From an uncultured Pelagibacteraceae bacterium (GTDB lineage Bacteria > Pseudomonadota > Alphaproteobacteria > Pelagibacterales > Pelagibacteraceae): a stretch of DNA of 64,000 nt. Within the stretch, counting starts at the first letter, position 1; each line of letters begins with the position of its first letter. This document shows, piece by piece, positions 9,851-18,979 of this stretch. A model generated the notes under the pieces. That model was given only the letters and a program-made list of their open reading frames with translations, searched no databases and had not been told where the DNA came from. The stretch spans positions 1 through 64,000 of the forward strand of contig CACBKA010000004.1 in NCBI GenBank assembly GCA_902539745.1, written 5' to 3'. The position numbers and the translations under genes were made by a program.

Positions 9851-11257
9851 ATGAGTGCCAGTTCAGTTAAGAAAATTATAAAAGACAAAGAGATTGAATA
9901 CGTAGACTTAAGGTTCACAGACCCAAGAGGAAAACTTCAACATGTAACTATGGATGCAACAGTAGTTGATGAGGACATGTTAAACGAGGGAGTTTTCTTT
10001 GATGGCTCGTCTATTGCCGGATGGAAAGCGATTAATGAGTCAGACATGATTTTAAAACCAGATTTATCAAGAACGGTGGTAGATCCATTTACATCGCATA
10101 ATACCCTTAATATATTTTGTGACATTCTTGATGCGATTAAAAAAGATCCTTACGAAAGGGATCCAAGAGGTACAGCAAAAAAAGCGGAAGAGTATTTAAA
10201 GAAAACAGGAGTGGGAGATAAAGCTTACTTCGGACCAGAACCAGAATTTTTTGTTTTTGATGATGTTAGATATTCAAATGATATGAATCATACGGGATTT
10301 CAAATTGATAGTTCTGAAGGTCCATATAACACTGGAAAAAAATATGAAAATGGAAATATGGGTCACAGACCAGGTATAAAAGGTGGTTATTTCCCAGTTC
10401 CACCCGTTGATAGCGCCCAAGATATGAGAAGTGAATATTTAAAAGCAATGAAAGATATGGGAATCAAAGTTGAAAAACATCACCATGAAGTTGCTCCGAG
10501 CCAACATGAGCTTGGAATGTATTTTGGAACATTAGTTGATCAAGCAGATAATCTTCAACTTTATAAGTACGCTGTGCACATGGTTACACACTCTTTCGGT
10601 AAGACGGCAACTTTTATGCCTAAACCAGTTAAAGGTGATAATGGTTCTGGTATGCACTGTCACCAGTCAATATGGAAGGGAAGTACTGCAGTATTTTCTG
10701 GAAATAAATATGCTGGTTTATCTGATACAGCATTACACTACATCGGAGGAATATTGAAACACGCCAGAGCTATAAATGCTTTCGCTAATGCAACAACAAA
10801 TAGTTATAAAAGATTAATACCAGGTTTTGAAGCGCCTGTACTATTGGCATACTCAGCAAGAAACAGATCTGCGTCATGTAGAATTCCAATTACACAAAGT
10901 AAAAAAGCTGCAAGATGTGAAGTTCGTTTCCCAGATGCAGCTGGAAATCCTTACTTAACATTTTCTGCATTATTGATGGCCGGTCTTGATGGAATTAAAA
11001 ATAAAATCGATCCAGGTAAATCTTTAGATAAAGATTTGTACGCTTTAAGTGAGTCTGAAGTTAAAAAAATTCCAACAGTTTGTGGTTCATTAAGAGAAGC
11101 TATGGAAAGTTTAGACAAAGATAGAAAATTTTTAACTCAAGGTAATGTTTTCACTGATGATCAAATAGATGCATATATAGCTCTTAAGTATGAAGAGATT
11201 TATAATTTTGAGCACACTCCACATCCAATGGAGTTTCAAATGTATTATAGTTGTTAG
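9851..11257 (+). CDS. glnA: Glutamine synthetase, type I
   Basis: A 468-residue GS-I enzyme with the beta-grasp domain ([24 protein letters not shown]), catalytic signatures [30 protein letters not shown] and NRSASCRIP, and a C-terminal region holding a KYEEI tail. It fixes ammonium into glutamine. A good ribosome site, AAAGGGA, precedes the ATG. A Tyr residue is present near the usual adenylylation loop position but I could not confirm the loop motif. It is followed after two bases by a small exported protein, and amtB lies 28 kb away. Confidence 0.98.
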   Translation: MSASSVKKIIKDKEIEYVDLRFTDPRGKLQHVTMDATVVDEDMLNEGVFFDGSSIAGWKAINESDMILKPDLSRTVVDPFTSHNTLNIFCDILDAIKKDPYERDPRGTAKKAEEYLKKTGVGDKAYFGPEPEFFVFDDVRYSNDMNHTGFQIDSSEGPYNTGKKYENGNMGHRPGIKGGYFPVPPVDSAQDMRSEYLKAMKDMGIKVEKHHHEVAPSQHELGMYFGTLVDQADNLQLYKYAVHMVTHSFGKTATFMPKPVKGDNGSGMHCHQSIWKGSTAVFSGNKYAGLSDTALHYIGGILKHARAINAFANATTNSYKRLIPGFEAPVLLAYSARNRSASCRIPITQSKKAARCEVRFPDAAGNPYLTFSALLMAGLDGIKNKIDPGKSLDKDLYALSESEVKKIPTVCGSLREAMESLDKDRKFLTQGNVFTDDQIDAYIALKYEEIYNFEHTPHPMEFQMYYSC

Positions 11258-11259
11258 AA

Positions 11260-11646
11260 ATGAAAAAAATTTTTCTATTAATCCTTTTGGCGAGCTTTAT
11301 AACAATCTCATCTTTCGCCGCCGGTCATATAACTAAAGCGCAAAAAGAAAATACCATCGAATGTCTTGGTCATTATACCGCAACAGCTGTATTACCAGCA
11401 GATACTGTTGAAGTTAAAGATATTGAGATTGCTCTAGCTGCATCTAAAGTAATCCGAGAATACCTTAACAAAGAAGGTATTAAAAATGATGAAATAAACA
11501 AAGGAATGAACGTTTACGTAGATAAAGTTTACGGTAAACCTTTTAATAAAGAAAAGAACAGTGAATGTAATAAGTTTATTTACAAACTTATCCCGGGATC
11601 AGAACAACAAATAGAAAAATTATCTAGAACTATTTACCAGGGCTAA
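11260..11646 (+). CDS. Small exported protein coupled to glnA
   Basis: A 128-residue protein starting at the ATG two bases after the glnA stop. Residues 1-20 (MKKIFLLILLASFITISSFA) form a signal peptide with a likely AAG cleavage site. The mature part is mostly helical and has two cysteines (ECLGHY near 35, SECNKF near 109), which could form a disulfide in the periplasm. I do not recognise a family. An upstream TTG in frame lies inside glnA and is unlikely as a start. Position suggests translational coupling to glnA; a link to nitrogen status is inference only. Confidence 0.8.
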   Translation: MKKIFLLILLASFITISSFAAGHITKAQKENTIECLGHYTATAVLPADTVEVKDIEIALAASKVIREYLNKEGIKNDEINKGMNVYVDKVYGKPFNKEKNSECNKFIYKLIPGSEQQIEKLSRTIYQG

Positions 11647-11647
11647 A

Positions 11648-11848
11648 TTAGCAACAGCCACACTTTTTACTTTTTAAGATTCTGCTGTCAGCTATCTTAC
11701 CTTTGTTGATACCCTCTTTAATAGTGTATTCGAAAGTACCATTTGCACCTTTGTTGACAGCTTTTATCTTATTTTTGAAAAGAGATTTTTCTTTCTCTTT
11801 TTCTGATCTTTCCCTTGCAAAGCTTTCTAAATGCTTAGTGTCTCTCAT
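11648..11848 (-). CDS. 66-residue hypothetical protein ending CGCC
   Basis: This frame starts 6 bases past the sufA stop and is last in the suf operon. The protein is highly charged, with a helical, Lys/Glu-rich first half, a short EYTIKEGINKGKIADSRIL segment that reads like a beta-rich domain, and a C-terminal SKKCGCC that could bind metal or a thiol partner. No Shine-Dalgarno sequence is clear. The opposite-strand frame over the same bases looks like a shadow. I do not recognise the family; a role in Fe-S biogenesis is suggested by position alone. Confidence 0.6.
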   Translation of the reverse strand: MRDTKHLESFARERSEKEKEKSLFKNKIKAVNKGANGTFEYTIKEGINKGKIADSRILKSKKCGCC

Positions 11849-11854
11849 GATTCA

Positions 11855-12190
11855 TTATACCTTAAATGACTCTCCGCAACCACAACGTTCTGTTTCGTTA
11901 GGGTTTTTAAACACAAATTGTGAGGAAAATTTATCAGTTTTGTAGTCCATTTCGGTTCCTAGAAGATACATAATTGCGTTAGAGTCTATAAAAACTTTTA
12001 CTCCTTTATCCTCTATTACTTCTTCATTTTTTTTTACCTCTTTTGCATATTCCATTATATAAGACATACCTGCACAACCACCAGATTTAACACCTACTCT
12101 TACCCCAATAGCAGAACTTTCTGCTTTGGACATAATTTCTTTAATTCTATTAGCAGCGTTATCGCTTAATTTGATTACTTGTTCACTCAT
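11855..12190 (-). CDS. sufA: A-type Fe-S carrier (SufA/ErpA/IscA family)
   Basis: The 111-residue protein is a HesB/IscA-type scaffold or carrier. The three ligand cysteines are present: one in SGGCAGMSY near residue 39 and two in ERCGCGESF near 102-104. It takes assembled clusters from SufBCD and hands them to target apoproteins. The start overlaps the stop of the DUF59 gene by four bases. Position in the operon supports the SufA name over ErpA, but sequence alone does not settle the subtype. Confidence 0.93.
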   Translation of the reverse strand: MSEQVIKLSDNAANRIKEIMSKAESSAIGVRVGVKSGGCAGMSYIMEYAKEVKKNEEVIEDKGVKVFIDSNAIMYLLGTEMDYKTDKFSSQFVFKNPNETERCGCGESFKV

Positions 12191-12489
12191 AAATTTAATT
12201 CTAGTTTGGCAGCTTCTGACATTTTAGACTTATCCCAAGGTGGATCCCACACTAAATCAAGTTTAACTTTAGAAACTCCCTTAACTTTCAATATACATTC
12301 TTCTACTTGTTTAGGCAAACTCTCCGCAACTGGACAGTTTGGTGATGTAAGTGTCATATCAACTTTCACATTTTTCTTTTCATCAATATCAATTTTATAA
12401 ATTAAGCCAAGTTCATAAATATTAACGGGTATTTCTGGATCATAAACTTTCTTAATCTCTTTAATAATTTTCTCTTTTAAATCACTCAT
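12187..12489 (-). CDS. sufT: SufT-like DUF59/MIP18 Fe-S maturation factor
   Basis: A 100-residue DUF59 (PaaD/MIP18) protein: DPEIPVNIYELGLIYKID near the N-terminus and TSPNCPVAESLP with the conserved Cys near residue 51. Members of this family help mature Fe-S proteins and are commonly named SufT inside suf operons. It sits between sufU and sufA, with four-base overlap to sufA. Confidence 0.9.
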   Translation of the reverse strand: MSDLKEKIIKEIKKVYDPEIPVNIYELGLIYKIDIDEKKNVKVDMTLTSPNCPVAESLPKQVEECILKVKGVSKVKLDLVWDPPWDKSKMSEAAKLELNL

Positions 12490-12493
12490 AAAT

Positions 12494-12958
12494 TTATTTC
12501 TCTGTATTTACTACTTTTTTATTATCTTCAGCGGCATGCAAAAACGTATGCCAAGCCAAAGTAGCACATTTTACTCTCATTGGAAATTGCTTAACACCGG
12601 ATAGAGACATAATTGTTGTGTTTTCGTTGTCGCTCAAACTATTAATGCTTGGTTTATAACCCTCCTTAAGCATATTAATAAAGTTTTCTAAAATTTTTTT
12701 AGCCACGTTAAAATCTTTTCCTTTTATAATTTCAGTCATAATTGAAGCCGAAGCAATTGATATTGCACAACCTTCCCCTTCAAATGAGATATCTTCTACT
12801 TGTTTTTCGTCATTAAGTTTTAAAAAAACATGAACTTTATCTCCACAAAGAGGATTGTTTCCTTTTGCATCTTTATTAAAGCCATCACATTTTTTTTTAT
12901 TTCTTGGATTCTTGCCGTGATCCAATATAATTTCCTGATATAGTTCTTTCAAATCCAT
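12494..12958 (-). CDS. sufU: SufU-type IscU-like scaffold/sulfur-transfer protein
   Basis: The 154-residue protein is a NifU-N/IscU homologue with cysteines in NPLCGD, GEGCAIS and VKCATLAWH. The roughly 20-residue insertion between the second and third cysteine regions, and absence of the IscU LPPVK motif, mark the SufU subfamily. In Gram-positives SufU is a zinc-dependent sulfur acceptor for SufS. Here it directly follows sufS with no gap. The operon also encodes SufE, another sulfur acceptor. Confidence 0.9.
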   Translation of the reverse strand: MDLKELYQEIILDHGKNPRNKKKCDGFNKDAKGNNPLCGDKVHVFLKLNDEKQVEDISFEGEGCAISIASASIMTEIIKGKDFNVAKKILENFINMLKEGYKPSINSLSDNENTTIMSLSGVKQFPMRVKCATLAWHTFLHAAEDNKKVVNTEK

Positions 12959-14176
12959 TTAATTATTAAAAACTTTATTACATTTATTTATAGATTCATT
13001 TAAAATATCTATATCTTCTTTTGAATTATAAATTCCTAATGAAGCTCTAGCTGTTGCTGGTATTCCCATTTTTTCATGCAATATTTGACAACAATGATGT
13101 CCTGCTCTTATAGCAACTCCATCATCATCTAGAATTGTAGCTATGTCATGTGGGTGAATACCTTTAATTGTAAAAGATAATATTGCACCTCTATCCTTTG
13201 GATCACCAATAATTGAAACAGAATTATTTTTTTTAAGTTTTTCTAAACCATATTCTGTAATTTCTTTTTCATGTTGAGTGATATTTTTAATACCAATATT
13301 TTCTATAAACCTTATGGACTCTGCAAAACCTACGATTTCGGCTGTCTGTAAAGTACCTGCTTCAAATTTAGTGGGACTTTCAGGAAAGGAAATGTCATCT
13401 TTTTTAACTTCGTCTATCATCCCGCCTCCACCTTGATACGGAGGAAGTTCATCTAACCATTTTTTCTTAGCATAAAGAACACCAACGCCCGTTGGTCCAT
13501 ACATTTTGTGACAAGACATAACATAAAAATCACAATCCAATTTTTGCACATCTAATTTTAGATGTGGTGCCCCTTGACATCCGTCTATTAAAACTGGAAT
13601 TTTTTTGGTTTTTGCTAAATCAATGATTTTATTTAATGGCAATATAGTTCCAGTAACATTTGAAACATGTGTTACTGCTATTAATTTAGTTTTATTAGTA
13701 ATTAGTTTCTTTATTGAATCAATACTTACCTCTCCTTGTTTATCACACTCTGCAAATTTAATTACTGCTCCTTTTCTTTTTCTTAAAAAATGCCAGGGTA
13801 CATAATTTGCATGATGCTCTAATTCTGTAATTATAATTTCGTCCTTATCTTGTATAAATTTTTCTCCATAAGTTGTTGCTATCAAATTAATTCCCTCGGT
13901 CGCATTCTTGGTGAATACAATCTCTTCTCTCAATTTAGCGTTAATAAAATTTTTTATAAGGTCCCTAGTTTCCTCAAACCTATTAGTTGCTGTAACAGCA
14001 AGAGAGTGCATGCTTCTACCTACATTCGAAAATTCTTTTGAGTAGAAATTAGAAATTCTATCTATAACTACTTTTGGTTTCTGTGAAGAATTTGCACTAT
14101 CTAAATAAACTAATTTTTTACCTTTTACCTTATTTGAAAAAATAGGAAATTTTGATTTTATTTCTTTAATATCCAT
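12959..14176 (-). CDS. sufS: Cysteine desulfurase SufS
   Basis: A 405-residue group II cysteine desulfurase. The PLP lysine is in SCHKMYGPTG near residue 222 and the catalytic Cys in RAGHHCCQILH near 360; EHHANYVPW is the conserved His region. It strips sulfur from cysteine to form a persulfide for cluster assembly. Its start overlaps the end of sufD by 11 bases. Confidence 0.97.
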   Translation of the reverse strand: MDIKEIKSKFPIFSNKVKGKKLVYLDSANSSQKPKVVIDRISNFYSKEFSNVGRSMHSLAVTATNRFEETRDLIKNFINAKLREEIVFTKNATEGINLIATTYGEKFIQDKDEIIITELEHHANYVPWHFLRKRKGAVIKFAECDKQGEVSIDSIKKLITNKTKLIAVTHVSNVTGTILPLNKIIDLAKTKKIPVLIDGCQGAPHLKLDVQKLDCDFYVMSCHKMYGPTGVGVLYAKKKWLDELPPYQGGGGMIDEVKKDDISFPESPTKFEAGTLQTAEIVGFAESIRFIENIGIKNITQHEKEITEYGLEKLKKNNSVSIIGDPKDRGAILSFTIKGIHPHDIATILDDDGVAIRAGHHCCQILHEKMGIPATARASLGIYNSKEDIDILNESINKCNKVFNN

Positions 14177-15419
14177 GTATTTGTATTTCTATTTTATTTT
14201 CAATAAATTTTCTGACTGAATTACTTTTTATATCTCCAATTATCTCATTTAAAAAACCGTTAACTAATAATTGAACAGCTTGTTTTTTACTTAGTCCTCT
14301 CGTCATCAAATAATGAATAGAATTTTCATCAACGTTTCCTGAGGTTGAACCATGAGAACATTTAACATCATCCGCATATATTTCTAATTCCGGTTTTGAA
14401 TTAAACTCAGAATTTTCGCTCAAAAGTAAAGCTTTACTCAACTGATATGCATTAGTTTTTTGAGCTATATCTTTAACATATATTTTTCCCTGATAAACAC
14501 CTTTACCTTCAGCATCAACAACGCTTTTTATTTTTTGATAACTTTTACAATTTGGTACAAGGTGGTTTATTTTAGTTTTAATTTCCTGGTGTTTATCTCT
14601 GTTAATAAATAATGCTGATTTTATATTGCAATCGCAATTTTCTCCTTCAAGATCAAACTCTGCATCAATTTTATTAAACTTTGGACCAGATGAAAAAATA
14701 AAACTTGAGTAATTAGAATTAGATTTCATTTTACCTTTAGAGAATTTATAAAAAAAACCCTCATTTTGGTTAGCCTGTAGATTAATAGTTTTTAAAGATG
14801 CATTCTCATTTAATATTACATTTTCGGTTGTATTATAAATAAATTTATTTTTTGACTGATTTATATTGTACTCAACAGTGTGAAGTTCAGAATTTTTACC
14901 AAGTATTATTTTATTCTTATTGTTTAACAGATTATCTTTAAGATCGTCAGTAAAAACATTATAAATTATTATAGCTTTTTCAAACCTGTAATTATCTACA
15001 ACCTCAAGAAATAATCCGTTGTTTGAAAGTGCATTATTTAAATTAATAAGTGAGTTTTCCTTATTATTTAAAGAAAAATTACTGTCGTTATAACTTTTTA
15101 TTTTAATTTTGTTTTTATCTTCAAACTTAAATTCGCTATTTTCAAATTTTCCATTCACCATTAAAATATAATTATGATCAAATTCTTTTATAAAATTTAT
15201 AGATTTAGGCTTAATTTCATTTTTAAATGATTCTAAATTTTTAAAATTTTTTGAAAAGATTTGATTAATATCAGAAAACTTCCAATCCTCATGATTTCTA
15301 GTAGGAAAACCTTGTTGATTAAATAATTTTAAACTTTCTAGACGAAAATTTTTATCTTTCTGATTTAACACCTTGATTTTATTGATCTCACTTGGACTGA
15401 TTTTAAAGTTTTCATTCAT
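14166..15419 (-). CDS. sufD: SufD, Fe-S assembly scaffold subunit
   Basis: This 417-residue protein has an N-terminal helical region with FPTRNHEDWKFSD, a divergent beta-helix core, and the typical SufBD C-terminus (SKPELEIYADDVKCSHGSTSG, RGLSKKQAVQLLVNGFLNEI). It pairs with SufB and SufC in the SufBC2D complex in the cytosol. The middle is poorly conserved and rich in Asn and Lys, as expected in this AT-rich genome. It directly follows sufC. Confidence 0.95.
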   Translation of the reverse strand: MNENFKISPSEINKIKVLNQKDKNFRLESLKLFNQQGFPTRNHEDWKFSDINQIFSKNFKNLESFKNEIKPKSINFIKEFDHNYILMVNGKFENSEFKFEDKNKIKIKSYNDSNFSLNNKENSLINLNNALSNNGLFLEVVDNYRFEKAIIIYNVFTDDLKDNLLNNKNKIILGKNSELHTVEYNINQSKNKFIYNTTENVILNENASLKTINLQANQNEGFFYKFSKGKMKSNSNYSSFIFSSGPKFNKIDAEFDLEGENCDCNIKSALFINRDKHQEIKTKINHLVPNCKSYQKIKSVVDAEGKGVYQGKIYVKDIAQKTNAYQLSKALLLSENSEFNSKPELEIYADDVKCSHGSTSGNVDENSIHYLMTRGLSKKQAVQLLVNGFLNEIIGDIKSNSVRKFIENKIEIQIHGY

Positions 15420-16154
15420 TTAATTAAGTTTTTTATATCCCTTCTTTTCTAATTCTAAAGCAAGTTCACTTGTTCCCGATTTTATTATTTTACCATCTGA
15501 AAGGATATGCACGTGATCAGGTTTAATATATTCTAAAAGTCTCTGATAGTGTGTGATTACTAAGAAAGACTTTTTTTCACTCCTAGAGGAATTCACTCCA
15601 TCAGAAATGATTTTTAATGCATCGATATCTAGTCCAGAGTCTGTTTCGTCAAGGATAATTAAGTTGGGATCTAAAATTTTCATTTGTAAAATTTCATTTT
15701 TCTTTTTTTCACCTCCTGAAAAGCCTACATTTAACTGTCTTGAAAGAATTTTTTCATCAATACCAAGTTCTTTAGCTTTTTCTTTAACCAATTCTAAAAA
15801 AGCAATTGTGTCTATTTCTTTTTCTCCTTTAGCTTTCTTAATTGTATTAAGAGAAGTCTTCAAAAAATTATTCGTATTCACCCCGGGTATTTCTAATGGA
15901 TATTGAAAAGCTAAAAATATTCCTTTTTGGGCTCTTTCTTCTACTGGTATATCGTTAAGACTCTCACCTAAATATTTTACTTCGCCTGAAATTTTGTACC
16001 CGTTTTTTCCTGATAGTACATTTGCCAAAGTACTTTTACCCGATCCATTTGGCCCCATTATTGCATGGACTTCTCCAGGATTAATTTTAAGATTAAGCCC
16101 TTTTAGAATTTCTCTATTATTAATTGATGCTTTTAAATTTTTAATTACTAACAT
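15420..16154 (-). CDS. sufC: SufC, ATPase of the SufBCD complex
   Basis: A 244-residue ABC-type ATPase with Walker A GPNGSGKST near residue 35, signature GFSGGEKKKNE near 150, and Walker B LIILDETDSGLDID, the form typical of SufC. No membrane partner is present. It powers conformational change in SufB and SufD during cluster assembly. Its start overlaps the sufE end by 14 bases. Confidence 0.98.
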   Translation of the reverse strand: MLVIKNLKASINNREILKGLNLKINPGEVHAIMGPNGSGKSTLANVLSGKNGYKISGEVKYLGESLNDIPVEERAQKGIFLAFQYPLEIPGVNTNNFLKTSLNTIKKAKGEKEIDTIAFLELVKEKAKELGIDEKILSRQLNVGFSGGEKKKNEILQMKILDPNLIILDETDSGLDIDALKIISDGVNSSRSEKKSFLVITHYQRLLEYIKPDHVHILSDGKIIKSGTSELALELEKKGYKKLN

Positions 16155-16554
16155 TTTTTAATTTTCCAATCATAATTTCAATCATTTCGTAAAAACCTGT
16201 TTTTCTTGACATGGTCAAAAGTTCATCCATTTTAATTTTTTTAAAATGATCGACTGTTACTTTTTTTGCTTCGGGTAAATCCAGCGAATTAAATATATCA
16301 ATTAAAATATAGGCATAGCCTGCGGAAACCATAGCTTTGCTCCAACCCTTAAAACGTCCGTCTTCATAATCAACGAATAAATCAAATTGACAGCTTTTTA
16401 CTTTATTTTTTTCAGATCTTTTTTCTTTACTTAAAGGGTCATTATTTAATTTTTCACCCAGCGAAATAAGCCATCTATAAACTTCTAAACTTTCAACTGC
16501 TCTAAGCATATCTATATTATTCTTATACTCTGTTAATTTAGTATCAATATTCAT
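16141..16554 (-). CDS. sufE: SufE-family sulfur acceptor
   Basis: The 137-residue protein is SufE-like: it has RWLISLGEKLNNDPL near residue 28 and the acceptor Cys in KVKSCQFDLFV near 55, followed by the GWSKAMVSAGYAYILIDIFN helix pair. It takes persulfide sulfur from SufS and passes it to SufB. Having sufE and sufU in one operon is noteworthy. It lies between sufC and a VOC-domain gene. Confidence 0.93.
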   Translation of the reverse strand: MNIDTKLTEYKNNIDMLRAVESLEVYRWLISLGEKLNNDPLSKEKRSEKNKVKSCQFDLFVDYEDGRFKGWSKAMVSAGYAYILIDIFNSLDLPEAKKVTVDHFKKIKMDELLTMSRKTGFYEMIEIMIGKLKNVSN

Positions 16555-16555
16555 A

Positions 16556-16987
16556 TTATTTTTTGAATAAAGTTTTTGGATTCTTCATGGTTTTTATTTC
16601 CATGCAGTTGCCGTTTGGATCCGCTAAAAACATTGTTTCCTGTTCTATATCCTCACCCTTAAATCTAATGTAAGGAGGGTCAATAAATTTTATATTTTTA
16701 TCAATTAAACGTTGTTTTAAATTTTTAAAAGTTATTGCATCTAAATGTACTCCAAAATGTGGAACCGTAACGTTTCCCATATCTACATTGTGTCTTTCAC
16801 TAGTACTTTTATGATTTGGATCGCTTGCATGTAACGTTAATTCGTTTCCCCAAAAGTTTATATCCGCCCAAGCATCAGGGTATTTAAATTCAGCGTTTCC
16901 TCTCTCACATCCTAAAACATCGCAATAAAATTTTATTGCTTTATCCAAATCACCTGCGGGTATAGCTAAATGAAATCTATTTTCCAT
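16556..16987 (-). CDS. VOC-superfamily (glyoxalase/dioxygenase-like) protein inside the suf operon
   Basis: A 143-residue vicinal-oxygen-chelate protein with paired beta-alpha-beta-beta-beta modules: FHLAIPAGDLDKAIKFYCDVLG at the start, PHFGVHLD near residue 77, and FLADPNGNCMEIKTM near 120-134. His5, His near 79 and Glu near 130 are plausible metal ligands. The substrate is unknown. Its start overlaps the sufB stop by one base and it ends two bases before sufE, so it is a true operon member. Confidence 0.88.
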   Translation of the reverse strand: MENRFHLAIPAGDLDKAIKFYCDVLGCERGNAEFKYPDAWADINFWGNELTLHASDPNHKSTSERHNVDMGNVTVPHFGVHLDAITFKNLKQRLIDKNIKFIDPPYIRFKGEDIEQETMFLADPNGNCMEIKTMKNPKTLFKK

Positions 16988-18423
16988 TAACCTACACTCC
17001 CTTCAAGACTAATACCAACCAGCTTTTGAGCCTCAACAGCAAACTCCATTGGCAATTGCTGTAATACTTCTTTGCAGAAACCATTTACTATTAAACTTAC
17101 TGCTTCTTCTTGATTGAGCCCTCTTTGATTACAATAATAAAGTTGCTCTTCATTTATTTTTGAGGTTGTGGCTTCATGTTCAACTGTTGATGAAAAATTT
17201 TTATTTTTAATATATGGAACGGTATGTGCCCCACACTTATTTCCCATCAATAATGAGTCACATTGAGTGTAATTTCTTGAGTTGGAAGCTTTTCTGGAAA
17301 TATCTACCAATCCCCTATAGGTATTATCTGCTTGACCTGCTGATATTCCTTTAGAAATAATTTTGCTCCTAGTATTTTTACCTAAGTGTATCATCTTTGT
17401 CCCTGTATCCGCTTTCTGATGATTATTAGTAATTGCAATTGAGTAAAACTCACCAACTGAGTTATCTCCTTGAAGTATACAACTAGGATATTTCCAAGTT
17501 ATGGCTGAACCTGTTTCAACCTGTGTCCAAGAAATTTTTGAATTTTTTCCTCTACATGCGCCTCTTTTAGTTACAAAATTATATATGCCACCTTTTCCAT
17601 CTTTATCTCCTGGATACCAATTTTGAACCGTCGAATATTTGATTTCAGCATCATCTAAAGCTACTAGCTCTACATTTGCAGCGTGTAACTGATTTTCATC
17701 TCTCATTGGCGCGGTACATCCTTCCAGATAACTCACATAACTTCCTTTGTCTGCTATAATCAAGGTTCTCTCGAACTGGCCAGTGTCGGATGCGTTGATT
17801 CTAAAATACGTAGATAACTCCATTGGGCATTTTACATTCGGTGGTATGTAAACAAATGAACCGTCAGTAAAAACTGCTGAGTTTAGTGTTGCGAAATAGT
17901 GATCGGTTATTGGTATTACTGATCCTAAATATTTTTTTACTAAATCCGGATGTTTTTGAATCGCTTCAGAAATAGAACAAAATATAATACCTTTTTTTGT
18001 TAATTCTTCTTTATAAGTTGTTGCAACTGAAACTGAGTCGAAAACTGCATCAACAGCAACCCCGCTTAATCTTTTTTGTTCTTGTAATGGTATACCTAAT
18101 TTTTTATAAGTTTCTAACAGCTTTGGATCTACTTCCTCTAAACTTTTAGGTTTTTCTGAAACAGATTTGGGTGCTGAGTAATAATACAAATCTTGATAAT
18201 CTATTTTTGGATATTTTGGTTTTTGCCAATCTGGTTCTTTTAGATTTTTTAATCTTTCGAAGGCTTTTAATCTCCATTCTAACATCCATTCAGGCTCTTT
18301 TTTCATTTTAGAAATAAACTTTATAGATTTTTCACTTAAGCCTTTTGGCGCTTTTATGCTTTCGATATCTGTAGTAAAACCATACTTATAATCTTGGTTA
18401 GTGTTAATATTTTGATTTTTCAT
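16987..18423 (-). CDS. sufB: SufB, core Fe-S scaffold
   Basis: The 478-residue protein is a full-length Suf[20 protein letters not shown] near residue 40, the [35 protein letters not shown] core, and the [31 protein letters not shown] beta-helix strands, ending in the [23 protein letters not shown] helix. Conserved cysteines for cluster binding are present in the core. It is the first structural gene after the regulator, overlapping it by four bases. Confidence 0.98.
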   Translation of the reverse strand: MKNQNINTNQDYKYGFTTDIESIKAPKGLSEKSIKFISKMKKEPEWMLEWRLKAFERLKNLKEPDWQKPKYPKIDYQDLYYYSAPKSVSEKPKSLEEVDPKLLETYKKLGIPLQEQKRLSGVAVDAVFDSVSVATTYKEELTKKGIIFCSISEAIQKHPDLVKKYLGSVIPITDHYFATLNSAVFTDGSFVYIPPNVKCPMELSTYFRINASDTGQFERTLIIADKGSYVSYLEGCTAPMRDENQLHAANVELVALDDAEIKYSTVQNWYPGDKDGKGGIYNFVTKRGACRGKNSKISWTQVETGSAITWKYPSCILQGDNSVGEFYSIAITNNHQKADTGTKMIHLGKNTRSKIISKGISAGQADNTYRGLVDISRKASNSRNYTQCDSLLMGNKCGAHTVPYIKNKNFSSTVEHEATTSKINEEQLYYCNQRGLNQEEAVSLIVNGFCKEVLQQLPMEFAVEAQKLVGISLEGSVG

Positions 18424-18848
18424 AAGTTCACATTTCGGTTATTTTGTTTTAATAAATCATTTAAACTTTTATTTTCAAAAAATGTATTTATATGCTGCTC
18501 TAAATCATCCCAAAGATTATGAGTAATACATTTGGTGTTCTTTCCATTGCATCCTTTTTTGGAGTCTTTTTTGCAGTTTAAAGTTTTTACTTTTTCATCA
18601 ACTGCAAAAATTATATTTGATAGTTTTATCTCTTTTGGACTTTTATCAAGAATATAACCGCCTGTTGGACCTCTTACACTCTTAACAAGTTTACTGTTTT
18701 TAAGTTTTGCAAATAACTGTTCTAAATAAGATAGAGAGATGTTTTGTCTTAAAGATATATCATTTAGACTTACAGGCTTGCCACTTTGGAAAGAAGCCAA
18801 GTCAGCCATAGCCATTACTGCGTATCTTCCTTTAGTTGTTAATTTCAT
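18420..18848 (-). CDS. iscR: Rrf2-family regulator, IscR-like
   Basis: A 142-residue Rrf2 regulator. The winged helix spans residues 1-70 ([41 protein letters not shown]). Three cysteines and a His follow (LNCKK, GCNGK, KCITH), matching the Fe-S ligands of IscR but with spacing C-x7-C-x6-C-x2-H where E. coli has C-x5-C-x5-C-x2-H. It likely senses Fe-S status and controls this operon, of which it is the first gene. Confidence 0.92.
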   Translation of the reverse strand: MKLTTKGRYAVMAMADLASFQSGKPVSLNDISLRQNISLSYLEQLFAKLKNSKLVKSVRGPTGGYILDKSPKEIKLSNIIFAVDEKVKTLNCKKDSKKGCNGKNTKCITHNLWDDLEQHINTFFENKSLNDLLKQNNRNVNL

Positions 18849-18870
18849 ATAATCCTTTATTTATGTGCAT

Positions 18871-18899
18871 TATTTAATAATCCCTAGTAAATTAGTCAA
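18871..18899 (-). promoter_or_regulatory. Candidate suf operon promoter with IscR-like operator
   Basis: Upstream of iscR the minus strand reads TTGACT, 17 bases, TAAATA, a good -35/-10 pair. Overlapping the -35 is TTGACTAATTTACTAGG, which matches the E. coli type 1 IscR half-palindrome consensus YYGACTRWWWYAGTCRR at 15 of 17 positions. Autorepression by holo-IscR is an inference from this match. Confidence 0.5.
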
Positions 18900-18979
18900 C
18901 TTCAATAATAAATAAATTTGCCACATTAAAAACGTGCTATAAATCTATTTTTTTTTTGAAAATAATTATCATTATTAAA

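Noticed and set aside
11703-11945. 80-residue plus-strand frame over sufA and the 66-residue gene
   Set aside because: It spans two minus-strand genes and has no ribosome site; the minus-strand frames fit the operon.
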